DNA of 64,000 nucleotides, taken from NCBI RefSeq assembly GCF_011090385.1, contig NZ_SEWW01000008.1, positions 1 to 64,000 of the forward strand. The letters run 5' to 3'. Below are positions 46,725 to 54,723 of the stretch, one piece after another. A program made the position numbers and the translations under genes. The stretch comes from Aquirufa beregesia. Lineage in GTDB: Bacteria; Bacteroidota; Bacteroidia; Cytophagales; Spirosomataceae. The notes under the pieces were generated by a model. The model had not been told where the DNA came from and searched no databases. It was given only the letters and a program-made list of their open reading frames with translations. Each line of letters begins with the position of its first letter. Position 1 is the first letter of the stretch.

Positions 46725-46786
46725 CAAGCACTTGATTAAAATAATCAGAAAGCAGGATAAAAAACTTGTTTCAAATCATACCTTTG
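46725..46786 (+). promoter_or_regulatory. Composite upstream box and -7 element shared with the gene at 14661
   Basis: In order: CAAGCACTTGATT (46725-46737), GCAGGATAA (GGATAA at 46755-46760) and TACCTTTG (46779-46786), which fits TAnnTTTG. The GGATAA to -7 spacer is 18 nt. The arrangement repeats that at 14463-14521 almost element by element. Confidence 0.5.
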
Positions 46787-46800
46787 CCTCAAGATTAATC

Positions 46801-46859
46801 TAAGTTAATTTGTCAAGTATTAACTTAGATTTGTCAACTCTTGAAGAGTTGACAAATCT
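46801..46859. repeat. Nested inverted repeats including a 33-bp palindrome
   Basis: Taagttaa (46801-46808) pairs with ttaactta (46820-46827). This is followed by a perfect 33-bp palindrome at 46827-46859 with 16-bp arms around one base and core TTTGTCAA/TTGACAAA. It lies in the presumed leader of the NIPSNAP gene, about 60 bp before its ATG, the same position as the related palindrome before 14661. Confidence 0.85.
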
Positions 46860-46918
46860 GAGAGCTAAACTATTAACAAAAACAAACACATTACAACCAT
46901 TTTACCCCAAAATTACCT

Positions 46919-47665
46919 ATGAAAAAATTATTTACTCTCCTCCTATTATTCGTCTCCATTCAGATGATTGCGAAAAAACCTGACAGCCGTTATTACGAAT
47001 TACGTGTTTACTATTGCCACCCAGGCAGATTAGATGCGTTAATCCAACGTTTTACTAACCATACCACCAAAATTTTCGAAAAACATGGTATGACTAATGT
47101 GGGTTATTGGATTCCCAATAACAATGAAAAAAATGCACTTTACTACATTTTATCCTACCCTAACCAAGTAGAACGTGATAGCTCTTGGAAGCGTTTTGGA
47201 CGTGATCCAGAATGGAAAGAAGTAGCTAGAAAATCAGAAGAAACGGGTAAAATTGTCGCCAAGGTTGAAAGTACGTTCATGATGGCAACGGATTTTAGTC
47301 CAAAAATCAAGCCTTCTTCAAAGAGTGCTGACCGGGCCATCGAACTAAGAACTTATACGGCTACGCCTCATAATATTGACAATGTCTTAGCGAGATTCAG
47401 AAATCATACCACCAAATTATTCAAAAAACATGGTATGACGAACATTGCTTATTTTAAGACCATCGAGAAAGATCCCAATGTTCAGCCTCGTTTAGTCTAC
47501 CTATTAGCTCACGACAGTGAAGCTGCGGGTAAAGCTTCTTTCGATGAATTCAGAAAAGATCCTAATTGGATTAAAGCACGTGACGAATCAGAAAAAAATG
47601 GAAAAATTGTCGACAAAGTAGAATCTATCTACATGCATCCAACGACATTTTCAACTATCCGATAA
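46919..47665 (+). CDS. Exported protein with two NIPSNAP domains
   Basis: The 248-aa protein has a signal peptide (LFTLLLLFVSIQMIA) and two NIPSNAP-type ferredoxin-like domains at about residues 22-118 and 133-245. Each starts with YELRVY or IELRTY, carries a FRNHTTKLFKKHGMTN-type helix, and ends with the KVES segment, so the two halves are clear duplicates. The biochemical role of NIPSNAP proteins in bacteria is not established. Its long leader carries the composite promoter and hairpins described at 46725-46859. Confidence 0.88.
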   Translation: MKKLFTLLLLFVSIQMIAKKPDSRYYELRVYYCHPGRLDALIQRFTNHTTKIFEKHGMTNVGYWIPNNNEKNALYYILSYPNQVERDSSWKRFGRDPEWKEVARKSEETGKIVAKVESTFMMATDFSPKIKPSSKSADRAIELRTYTATPHNIDNVLARFRNHTTKLFKKHGMTNIAYFKTIEKDPNVQPRLVYLLAHDSEAAGKASFDEFRKDPNWIKARDESEKNGKIVDKVESIYMHPTTFSTIR

Positions 47666-47675
47666 AGCTTTGTAT

Positions 47676-47707
47676 CTTTGTTGTCCCGAAATTTCGGGAC
47701 AACAAAG
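47676..47707. repeat. Perfect 32-bp palindrome just before a start codon
   Basis: The palindrome has 16-bp arms (first arm ctttgttgtcccgaaa) and no spacer; its inner part is TGTCCCGAAATTTCGGGACA. It starts 11 bp after the NIPSNAP stop and ends 7 bp before the ATG at 47715. A -7-like TATCTTTG (47673-47680) overlaps its left end. It could be a REP-type element, an operator, or a hairpin that hides the ribosome site of the next gene. Confidence 0.85.
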
Positions 47708-47714
47708 AAAAATT

Positions 47715-48659
47715 ATGCGTTGGAATAAACAAGGATTACTCTTTTGTCCAGACAGCCAATCTGAGTGGAATCAAAAAAAATATGCACATGTCGTATGTGC
47801 TGACACAAATTATTCGGATCGAATCCGATTATACTACTCTGCCCGCGATTCCAAAGGGCGTTGTCAAGCTTCCTTTATTGATTTAGATTCCAATAATTTA
47901 TCTAATATCCTGTATGTTCATCCCGAGCCAATTTTAGCATTAGGGGCTCCTGGAACCTTTGATGATTGTGGAATCATGCCTACTTGGTTTCTGCAAAACG
48001 GTGAAGAAAAATGGTTATATTATATTGGTTGGACGGTTAGAAATACCATTCCCTACCACAATGCCCTAGGTTTAGCCTCATCTACGGACGGCATACATTA
48101 TACCAAAAAATTCCACGGGCCTATCATCAGCACCACGGCCACTGAACCTTTTTTCAATGGCTCGGCCTGTTTTCTTTTTGACCAGGGTAAATACAAAGTC
48201 TGGTATTTAAATTGTACACATTGGCTTCCTGATGGAAATTTAATGGAGCCTTGCTACCATATTAAATATGCTGAATCTGTGGATGGCATCAACTGGGACA
48301 GAAAAGGACAAGTAGCCATCGATTACCAAGATGAAGTAGAAGGAGGTATCTCCAGACCAACGGTTTTAATTGAAAATGGTATTTACAAAATGTGGTTTTC
48401 AGCGCGTGCCTGTACTGATTACAGAACCAATCGTGCACGATCCTATCGGATTTATTATGCGGAATCAACCGATGGAATCCATTGGAAAAGACAAGACGGA
48501 TTAGCAGGTATTGATGTAAGCAACAATGAGCAAGATTGGGATTATGAAATGATTGAATACCCTTTAGTTATTCGTCATCAAGAAAAAACCATCTTGTTTT
48601 ATAATGGAAATCATTTCGGTCAAAGCGGTGTAGGTTATGCCATTTTAGAAGAAAAATAA
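47715..48659 (+). CDS. Five-bladed-propeller glycosidase-like protein
   Basis: The 314-aa protein has the repeated strands of GH32/43/130-type propellers: RLYYSARDSKGRCQASF, LGLASSTDGIHYTKK, IKYAESVDGINWDRKG, MWFSARACTDYRTN and IYYAESTDGIHWKRQD. Proteins of this type often lie in glycan or surface polysaccharide loci, and this one overlaps a glycosyltransferase gene by 1 bp (TAATG). Activity is unproven. ATG 47715 was chosen over a TTG at 47670, which would place the palindrome inside the coding region. No signal peptide is seen. Confidence 0.8.
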   Translation: MRWNKQGLLFCPDSQSEWNQKKYAHVVCADTNYSDRIRLYYSARDSKGRCQASFIDLDSNNLSNILYVHPEPILALGAPGTFDDCGIMPTWFLQNGEEKWLYYIGWTVRNTIPYHNALGLASSTDGIHYTKKFHGPIISTTATEPFFNGSACFLFDQGKYKVWYLNCTHWLPDGNLMEPCYHIKYAESVDGINWDRKGQVAIDYQDEVEGGISRPTVLIENGIYKMWFSARACTDYRTNRARSYRIYYAESTDGIHWKRQDGLAGIDVSNNEQDWDYEMIEYPLVIRHQEKTILFYNGNHFGQSGVGYAILEEK

Positions 48660-49696
48660 TGGATTTTAGCTACTTGAATCATCATCTTTATCGTAATCCT
48701 CAAACGGCCAAACAACCTAAGGTTTCCGTTTGCCTAATTACCTATAAGCATGAGCATTACATCCAGACTTGTTTAGACAACATTCTGCAACAAAAAACGG
48801 ATTTTGAATTTGAAATCATCATTGGAGAGGATCACTCACCTGATCAAACTGCTTCCATCATCCAATCCTATGCAGACCTATATCCTGAGAAAATTAAAGC
48901 TTATATACGACCAGAAAATGTAGGAGCAAAGGTCAATTTTCTACATTGCTTTTTTGATTGCCAAGGGGAGTATATCGTACATATTGAAGGAGATGATTAT
49001 TGGACATCTCCAGATAAACTCCAAAAACAAGTCGATTTTTTAGATAACCATCCAGAAGCCTCTGCTTGTTTTCATAATGCCCAAATCATTTATGAAGATG
49101 GCACTGAAAGAGAACCCTCCCTCATTAATCCCATCGACCAAGCTCCTTGGATTAATTCAACCGATTTATTAAAAGAACGAGAAGCATGGTTCATGGCTAC
49201 TGCCAGTGTCATGATGCGAAAAAAGCTAGTCAAGACCTTACCCGATTGGTTTTTTCATTCCAAAAGTGGGGATATTCCACTGTACGTCATTCTAGCGGAA
49301 GAAGGATCTATCGCCTATTTACCAGAAACCATGTCCGTTTATCGAAAAAATGAAGGCGGCATGAGTTATACAGATAGTAATAAATCCGCTACATTTATAT
49401 ACAACCGTATATTCATGTATTCTAAAATCAATGAATATACCCATTCAAAATACCAAGATTTAATCCAACCCATCCTCTTTGAATATCATTTACTTTTAAC
49501 GAGGATTACAGAGAATGAAAAGTCATTCCTTAAAAGATGTTATTATTTATGGAAAGCATCAGCTCATTCTCCTCAAAAGCTCCATGTAGAAGATTGGAAA
49601 AGACTGTTTAAAGAACATGTTTTTACGGCTGATTCCTTTTTAGCCTATTTAGCCTTTCGTAAAAAAATGAATCGATTTTTAGGAATTCGGTCATAA
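48659..49696 (+). CDS. Family 2 glycosyltransferase
   Basis: The 345-aa GT-A enzyme has VSVCLITYKHEHYIQTCLDN, the GEDHSPDQT segment, and the DxD-like EGDDYW at about residues 108-113 for nucleotide-sugar and metal binding. It would transfer a sugar from a nucleotide donor in the cytoplasm to a glycan or lipid carrier. The short overlap with the propeller gene suggests that both act on the same glycan. No flippase or polymerase is adjacent. Confidence 0.9.
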   Translation: MDFSYLNHHLYRNPQTAKQPKVSVCLITYKHEHYIQTCLDNILQQKTDFEFEIIIGEDHSPDQTASIIQSYADLYPEKIKAYIRPENVGAKVNFLHCFFDCQGEYIVHIEGDDYWTSPDKLQKQVDFLDNHPEASACFHNAQIIYEDGTEREPSLINPIDQAPWINSTDLLKEREAWFMATASVMMRKKLVKTLPDWFFHSKSGDIPLYVILAEEGSIAYLPETMSVYRKNEGGMSYTDSNKSATFIYNRIFMYSKINEYTHSKYQDLIQPILFEYHLLLTRITENEKSFLKRCYYLWKASAHSPQKLHVEDWKRLFKEHVFTADSFLAYLAFRKKMNRFLGIRS

Positions 49697-49771
49697 ATCA
49701 GGATAAGTCCATTAGGATTTTACAGGGTTTTAATTGAAATTTATAGGTATCCTACGGAAAAATATATACTT

Positions 49772-52700
49772 ATGAATTGGACATCTTCTAAAAAGCCTTT
49801 TTTATTGACGGCATTGTCTCTTTTTGCCTTATTATTTGCTTCTTCATTTTATAAAAACCAATCTTCCCGCTGGGGACAGGTTTTATTGGATTCCTTAACT
49901 GAGTCACAAAAAAGACAAACAGAAAATGCTTTAAAAGGATTAAAAATACATCCTGAATTAGAAATCACCTTGTTCGCATCCGAACCGATGCTACAAAATC
50001 CTACCAACATAGATGTAGATGCTCAAGGTCGTATTTGGGTAGTAGAGGCCTACAATTACCGTCCTAACATCAATGGAAACCCAACTAATCCACAAGGTGA
50101 CCGGGTCTTGATTCTAGAAGATACCAATGGAGATGGAAAAGCCGATTCAAGAAAAATATTCTACCAATCTCCCGAATTAAATGCCCCTCTGGGCATTGCG
50201 GTACTTGATTCTATGGTCATTGTTTCTCAAAGTCCGTATATCTGGAAAATGTTTGATGATAATCGCGATGGAAAAGCTGATCGTAAAGAAGTGATGTTTC
50301 AAGGGATTGGAGGCGAGCAACATGATCATGGCGCTCATGCCTTTACTTTTGGTCCAGATGGAAAACTGTATTTCAACTTTGGCAATGAAGGAGGACAATT
50401 ATTGGACGCTCAAGGAAAAGCCGTTTTAGATCAAGATGGTGACCCGATTGGTCCTAAAAAATACAAACAAGGCATGGTGTTCCGCTGCAATGTGGACGGT
50501 TCACAAGTGGAAGTGTTAGGTCATAATTTCAGAAATAACTACGAAGTAGCAGTGGATTCCTATGGTGGACTGTGGCAATCGGATAATGATGATGATGGCA
50601 ATAAAGGGGTACGCATTAATTTCGTCATGGAACATGGAAACTATGGGTATCGGGATGAGATGAGCGATGCTGGTTGGTCAGCCAATCGTACAAATATTGA
50701 ACCGGAAATTCCAAGAAGACATTGGCACTTAAATGACCCAGGAGTAGTTCCCAATTTATTGCAAACAGGCTCAGGTTCCCCTACCGGAATGATTTTATAT
50801 GAAGGCAATTTATTACCTAAGGCATTCCAAAATCAAATGATTCACTGCGATGCAGGTCCTAATGTGGTTCGCAGCTATCCTGTTAAAGCTCAAGGTGCTG
50901 GCTTTGAAGCTAGTGTTTTACCTTTGGTAGAAGGAGTAAATGATCAATGGTTTAGACCCGCTGATGTAACTACAGCTCCCGATGGATCTGTGTTTATTGC
51001 CGACTGGTATGACCCAGGCGTGGGTGGGCATCAAGCAGGTGACCAAACAAAAGGTAGAATTTATCGAGTAGCTCCCAAAGGTCATGCTTACCAAGTGAAG
51101 GCCATGCCGATTAATACGCCAGAAAACGCTATTCTTGCCTTAGAAAATCCTAATTTAGCACAAAGGTATTTGGCATTTAAAAAATTAATGAGTTGGGGTA
51201 AATCAGCCGAAGCTGCCTTAGAAAAATCCTACCAAAACAATTCAAATCCACGCATGAAAGCGCGTGCTTTCTGGGCATTGATGAAAACAAGTCAAGCGCA
51301 GAAATACTTACATTTAGCTGCTAAAGATGGATTGGCCGACATACGTATGATGGCTATTCGTCAGGCGAAAAGAACTCCATTCAGTCAATGGAAAGACTGG
51401 GCTGCCGTGTGGGTGAAGGATGAAAACCCACAGGTGCGTCGAGAATTAGCGATTGCTTTACGTCATATCAATGACCCCCAGGCAGATGCTCTTTGGGCAC
51501 AATTAGCCCAACAACATACAGGTCAAGACCGTTGGTATTTGGAAGCCCTGGGTATTGGAGCTGATGGTCTTTGGAACTCCCGATTGAATACCTATTTGGC
51601 TCTTTCCGTTAATCCTTCTTCGGCAGCATTCCAAGATGTGGTTTGGAGATCCAGAACAGAAAATGCTCTTCCTTATATCTTTACTGTATTAAAAAGCAAT
51701 CAAGCTCTGGCCCAAAAACTTCGTTATTTCAGAGCTCTTGACTTCATTCCTAGTGATAAAAAATCAAGTATGTTAATTGATTTGATTTCTACAAACTTCC
51801 AAGGACAAACTGAGGCTCAGTTAATTGGATTACGACATATCAATCCAACATTTATCGCTTCCAATGCTGATGCGAAGAAAGTATTACGCGATCTACTACC
51901 TAAAACCTCCGAAGTGGAATACTTAGAGTTGGTCGAGAAATACGAACTTGCTGAAGAGAAAGATAAGATATTACACATGATTTTGACTGGAAAACAAAGT
52001 AGAAAAGCTGGATCTATCATGTATAAATTGAATGGTGGGGCTGCCTTGATAGCCAAAACCTTCCAAACAGGTAATGAAGATCAACAAAAAGCCATCGTTG
52101 AGTCCATTCGCTGGATTGGCCAACCTAGCACTTTGTCGCTGTTATATGATGCCATGAATCAAAAAAACCTTTCCATGAGCATTAGAAAAGAAGCTGCCAG
52201 AAGTTTGGGAAACTCAGCCAATGGAGAAAACTACGTGCTAGATATCTTAAAAAATAAAAAAGTAAATGCTGAATTTATTCCTTCGGTGGTAGAAAGTGTG
52301 AGTAGAACTTGGAGAAAGGCTGTTCGCATGGAAGCCAATTCCTATTTAGGAGGAAATATCCAAAACACCAAAACAAAGCATCCTGATTTGAATACCCTCT
52401 TGGGACAAAAAGGAAATGCCCAAGCGGGTATTAAAGTATTTGTTGACCAATGCTCCATGTGTCACCAAGTATATCAAGAAGGTATCGATTTTGGACCGAA
52501 ATTAACAGAAATTGGCTCTAAATTATCCAAGGATGGTATGTTCGTTTCTATCATGCACCCCAATGCAGGGATCAATTTCGGATTTGAAACCTATGAAATA
52601 TTGACCAAGTCGGGAGAGACCTATCAAGGAATCATTAGTTCCAAGAATGAAACCGATATCATATTAAAATTACCAGGTGGTATGGTACAAAATTTCAAAA

Positions 52701-52825
52701 CCTCTGCCTTAAAATCAGTCAAACAATTACCTAATTCCATGATGCCTGAAGGATTGGCTGATGCCATGAGCACCACGGATTTAGTCAACCTTGTCGAATA
52801 TTTAACTACATTAAAAAAGAAATAA
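49772..52825 (+). CDS. Exported propeller dehydrogenase-like protein with HEAT repeats and cytochrome c domain
   Basis: The 1017-aa protein has an N-terminal hydrophobic leader (FLLTALSLFALLFASSF), a beta-propeller of the PQQ/membrane-bound dehydrogenase type at about residues 40-430 (NIDVDAQGRIWVVEAYNYRP, FIADWYDPGVGGHQAGD), HEAT-like helices to about 860, and a cytochrome c domain with heme motif CSMCH (894-898) and candidate axial Met in SMMPEG. It probably oxidises a sugar or similar polyol in the periplasm and passes electrons to the respiratory chain. It is followed 3 bp later by a TIM-barrel isomerase gene. Confidence 0.85.
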   Translation: MNWTSSKKPFLLTALSLFALLFASSFYKNQSSRWGQVLLDSLTESQKRQTENALKGLKIHPELEITLFASEPMLQNPTNIDVDAQGRIWVVEAYNYRPNINGNPTNPQGDRVLILEDTNGDGKADSRKIFYQSPELNAPLGIAVLDSMVIVSQSPYIWKMFDDNRDGKADRKEVMFQGIGGEQHDHGAHAFTFGPDGKLYFNFGNEGGQLLDAQGKAVLDQDGDPIGPKKYKQGMVFRCNVDGSQVEVLGHNFRNNYEVAVDSYGGLWQSDNDDDGNKGVRINFVMEHGNYGYRDEMSDAGWSANRTNIEPEIPRRHWHLNDPGVVPNLLQTGSGSPTGMILYEGNLLPKAFQNQMIHCDAGPNVVRSYPVKAQGAGFEASVLPLVEGVNDQWFRPADVTTAPDGSVFIADWYDPGVGGHQAGDQTKGRIYRVAPKGHAYQVKAMPINTPENAILALENPNLAQRYLAFKKLMSWGKSAEAALEKSYQNNSNPRMKARAFWALMKTSQAQKYLHLAAKDGLADIRMMAIRQAKRTPFSQWKDWAAVWVKDENPQVRRELAIALRHINDPQADALWAQLAQQHTGQDRWYLEALGIGADGLWNSRLNTYLALSVNPSSAAFQDVVWRSRTENALPYIFTVLKSNQALAQKLRYFRALDFIPSDKKSSMLIDLISTNFQGQTEAQLIGLRHINPTFIASNADAKKVLRDLLPKTSEVEYLELVEKYELAEEKDKILHMILTGKQSRKAGSIMYKLNGGAALIAKTFQTGNEDQQKAIVESIRWIGQPSTLSLLYDAMNQKNLSMSIRKEAARSLGNSANGENYVLDILKNKKVNAEFIPSVVESVSRTWRKAVRMEANSYLGGNIQNTKTKHPDLNTLLGQKGNAQAGIKVFVDQCSMCHQVYQEGIDFGPKLTEIGSKLSKDGMFVSIMHPNAGINFGFETYEILTKSGETYQGIISSKNETDIILKLPGGMVQNFKTSALKSVKQLPNSMMPEGLADAMSTTDLVNLVEYLTTLKKK

Positions 52826-52828
52826 CCT

Positions 52829-53758
52829 ATGGATCGTCGTTCCTTTGCCCAAATGATGGGCGGAAGTCTTTTGGGAGCAGGTATTACGCATACCCAACCT
52901 ACTTTAGCTAGTAATTCTAATCAATTACATACTTTAGCAGCAGAGCCTGCTTTTAGCTTAAAATATGCACCTCATTTTGGTATGTTTAAAAATCATGCTG
53001 GTCCAGATGAGATAGACCAATTGAAATTCATGCATGAGATGGGTTTCCGTGCCTTGGAAGACAATGACATGATGGGCAAAAGTCCCGAGCTACAAGCAAA
53101 AATTGGTGAGACTTTGACCAAACTAGGTATGACGATGGGGGTATTTGTGGTCAAGTTTGATGGTTTTTTTGATACCCAACACATGACTACAGGTAAAAAA
53201 GAAGCAACAGAAATGTTCGTAAAAGCCTGTAAAACAGCCGTGGAAACAGCTAAGCGCTGCAATGCCAAATGGATGACCGTTGTACCAGGAAACTTCAACC
53301 GTAAACTACCTCTAGGTCTTCAAACGGGCCACGTGATTGATAATCTAAAACGTGGAGCTGAGATTTTTGAACCCCACAATCTAACCATGGTGTTAGAACC
53401 ATTAAGTGATAATCCTGATTTATTCCTTCGTTATTCCGACCAATCCTACATGATTTGTCGAGCTGTAGGAAGCCCTGCGTGCAAGATCTTGTTTGATATG
53501 TACCACATGCAACGCAATGAAGGTAACATGATAGCCAATATGGATTTATGCTGGGAAGAAATCGCCTATTTACAGATTGGAGATAATCCTGGTAGAAAAG
53601 AACCTACCACAGGGGAAGTGAATCACGCCAATATATTCAAGCATCTAAGAAAGAAAGGATATACGGGAGTATTGGGCATGGAACATGGTAATTTCTATCC
53701 AGGCAAAGACGGAGAAGTGAAATTGATTGAAGCGTACCGTAAGGAAGACAGAGGATAA
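52829..53758 (+). CDS. Exported TIM-barrel isomerase (hydroxypyruvate isomerase-like)
   Basis: The 309-aa protein has an RRSF-type leader (MDRRSFAQMMGGSLLGAG) and a xylose-isomerase-like barrel with MVLEPLSDNPDLF, KILFDMYHMQRNEGNM, QIGDNPGRKEPTTGEVNH and GMEHGNF, close to the hydroxypyruvate isomerase/epimerase group that carries Glu, Asp, His and Glu metal ligands. It is coupled (3 bp) to the heme dehydrogenase gene and would process its keto-sugar product (inference). Confidence 0.88.
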   Translation: MDRRSFAQMMGGSLLGAGITHTQPTLASNSNQLHTLAAEPAFSLKYAPHFGMFKNHAGPDEIDQLKFMHEMGFRALEDNDMMGKSPELQAKIGETLTKLGMTMGVFVVKFDGFFDTQHMTTGKKEATEMFVKACKTAVETAKRCNAKWMTVVPGNFNRKLPLGLQTGHVIDNLKRGAEIFEPHNLTMVLEPLSDNPDLFLRYSDQSYMICRAVGSPACKILFDMYHMQRNEGNMIANMDLCWEEIAYLQIGDNPGRKEPTTGEVNHANIFKHLRKKGYTGVLGMEHGNFYPGKDGEVKLIEAYRKEDRG

Positions 53759-53821
53759 TTCCATAGATAATTTGGAATACTACCTTTATATTTAAATATT
53801 TGTTTAATTATTTAAGATATT

Positions 53822-54109
53822 ATGGATATTGTATTCAAAGCTATCAATGATCCAACTAGAAGAGAAATACTTCGCTTTTTGACTCATGGCCCACAAAATG
53901 CAGGGACTATCGCCCAGCAATTTAACATGACCAAGCCTAGTATTTCTCATCACTTGGATTTATTGAAACAAGCCCAGTTGGTCGATTTCAGCAAAAAAGG
54001 ACAATTCTTAGTCTATACTCTCAATAAGTCGGGCTTCGAATCCATACATGCTTGGTTTCAGCCCTTTACTCTATTTTTTGAATTGCCTAAGCCTAAAATC
54101 CGACTTTAA
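53822..54109 (+). CDS. ArsR-family (SdpR-type) repressor
   Basis: The 95-aa winged-helix protein starts FKAINDPTRREILRFLTHGP and has the recognition helix MTKPSISHHLDLLKQAQLVD. The lack of metal-binding Cys pairs and the match to the autorepressor SdpR group suggest a non-metal signal, perhaps antagonised by a membrane partner. No SdpI-type gene is adjacent; the next gene encodes an unknown 185-aa protein. The region upstream is AT-rich with TTTG-type motifs but no exact promoter match. Confidence 0.88.
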   Translation: MDIVFKAINDPTRREILRFLTHGPQNAGTIAQQFNMTKPSISHHLDLLKQAQLVDFSKKGQFLVYTLNKSGFESIHAWFQPFTLFFELPKPKIRL

Positions 54110-54116
54110 ATTAGGT

Positions 54117-54146
54117 TTGACATAAGCCAATCTTTCCTTAATTTCG
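54117..54146 (+). promoter_or_regulatory. Probable promoter of the 185-aa unknown gene
   Basis: TTG at 54117-54119, a 19-nt spacer and TAATTTCG (54139-54146), one base off TAnnTTTG. The site would give a leader of about 15 nt before the ATG at 54166. Confidence 0.4.
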
Positions 54147-54165
54147 TTTTCAAATTGCCAATCCT

Positions 54166-54723
54166 ATGAATCATTCACTTCCAGCATCATTATCTTTTCT
54201 TCGTTCAGAACTTCCCTCCCATTGGGTTGGACTTGGAGTAATCCAATTACCTAAGCGTAATTTCTTCCAATCCATCGGAGATTTTTTTGCAGAGAAATCG
54301 GGTAAGCAACGAATTTCTTTTGTGGTTGTGAATGAAGAATCCTTAAAAACACTTCATTATCAGGGATCTAGCTTGATAGCATCAGAATTCATTGATATTC
54401 ACAATTTAGATCACTTCTATTTCTCCGAAGGAAATACATCGGATGGTTTAGTGTCTTTATTCAATTGTGAGGCTAGCATCGTGGTATCCAAAAACAAAAA
54501 AGGCGATTTGAAACTAAAGGATTATTTTCTCAAAATTATGCCCGCTCTATTAGGCGAAAATGCTGAGCCGATTCGTAAAATAGAAGATATTCAGTGGGCT
54601 CAAGAAAGCAAAAAGCATATTGCAGATGTCTTAAAACATTGGCCTGAACACATCAAAGAGAGAAAAGATAAAGAAGAAGCCGAAGAAAAAGCTAGATTAG
54701 CCCAAGAAGCGCATATAGGTTAA
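54166..54723 (+). CDS. Hypothetical cytoplasmic protein with charged C-terminal helix
   Basis: The 185-aa product has no signal peptide or membrane helix. Residues 1-150 look like a mixed alpha/beta fold (HWVGLGVIQLPKRNFFQSIG, RISFVVVNEES). Residues 145-180 form a charged, probably coiled-coil helix (HIKERKDKEEAEEKARLA). I do not recognise the family. It follows the ArsR gene by 56 bp on the same strand with its own likely promoter, and its 3' end overlaps the opposing MFS gene by 4 bp. Confidence 0.75.
   Translation: MNHSLPASLSFLRSELPSHWVGLGVIQLPKRNFFQSIGDFFAEKSGKQRISFVVVNEESLKTLHYQGSSLIASEFIDIHNLDHFYFSEGNTSDGLVSLFNCEASIVVSKNKKGDLKLKDYFLKIMPALLGENAEPIRKIEDIQWAQESKKHIADVLKHWPEHIKERKDKEEAEEKARLAQEAHIG

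Noticed and set aside
49701-49730. GGATAA box before the heme-HEAT dehydrogenase as a fourth member of the promoter group
   Set aside because: No TAnnTTTG follows at 18-19 nt, so only half of the signature is present.
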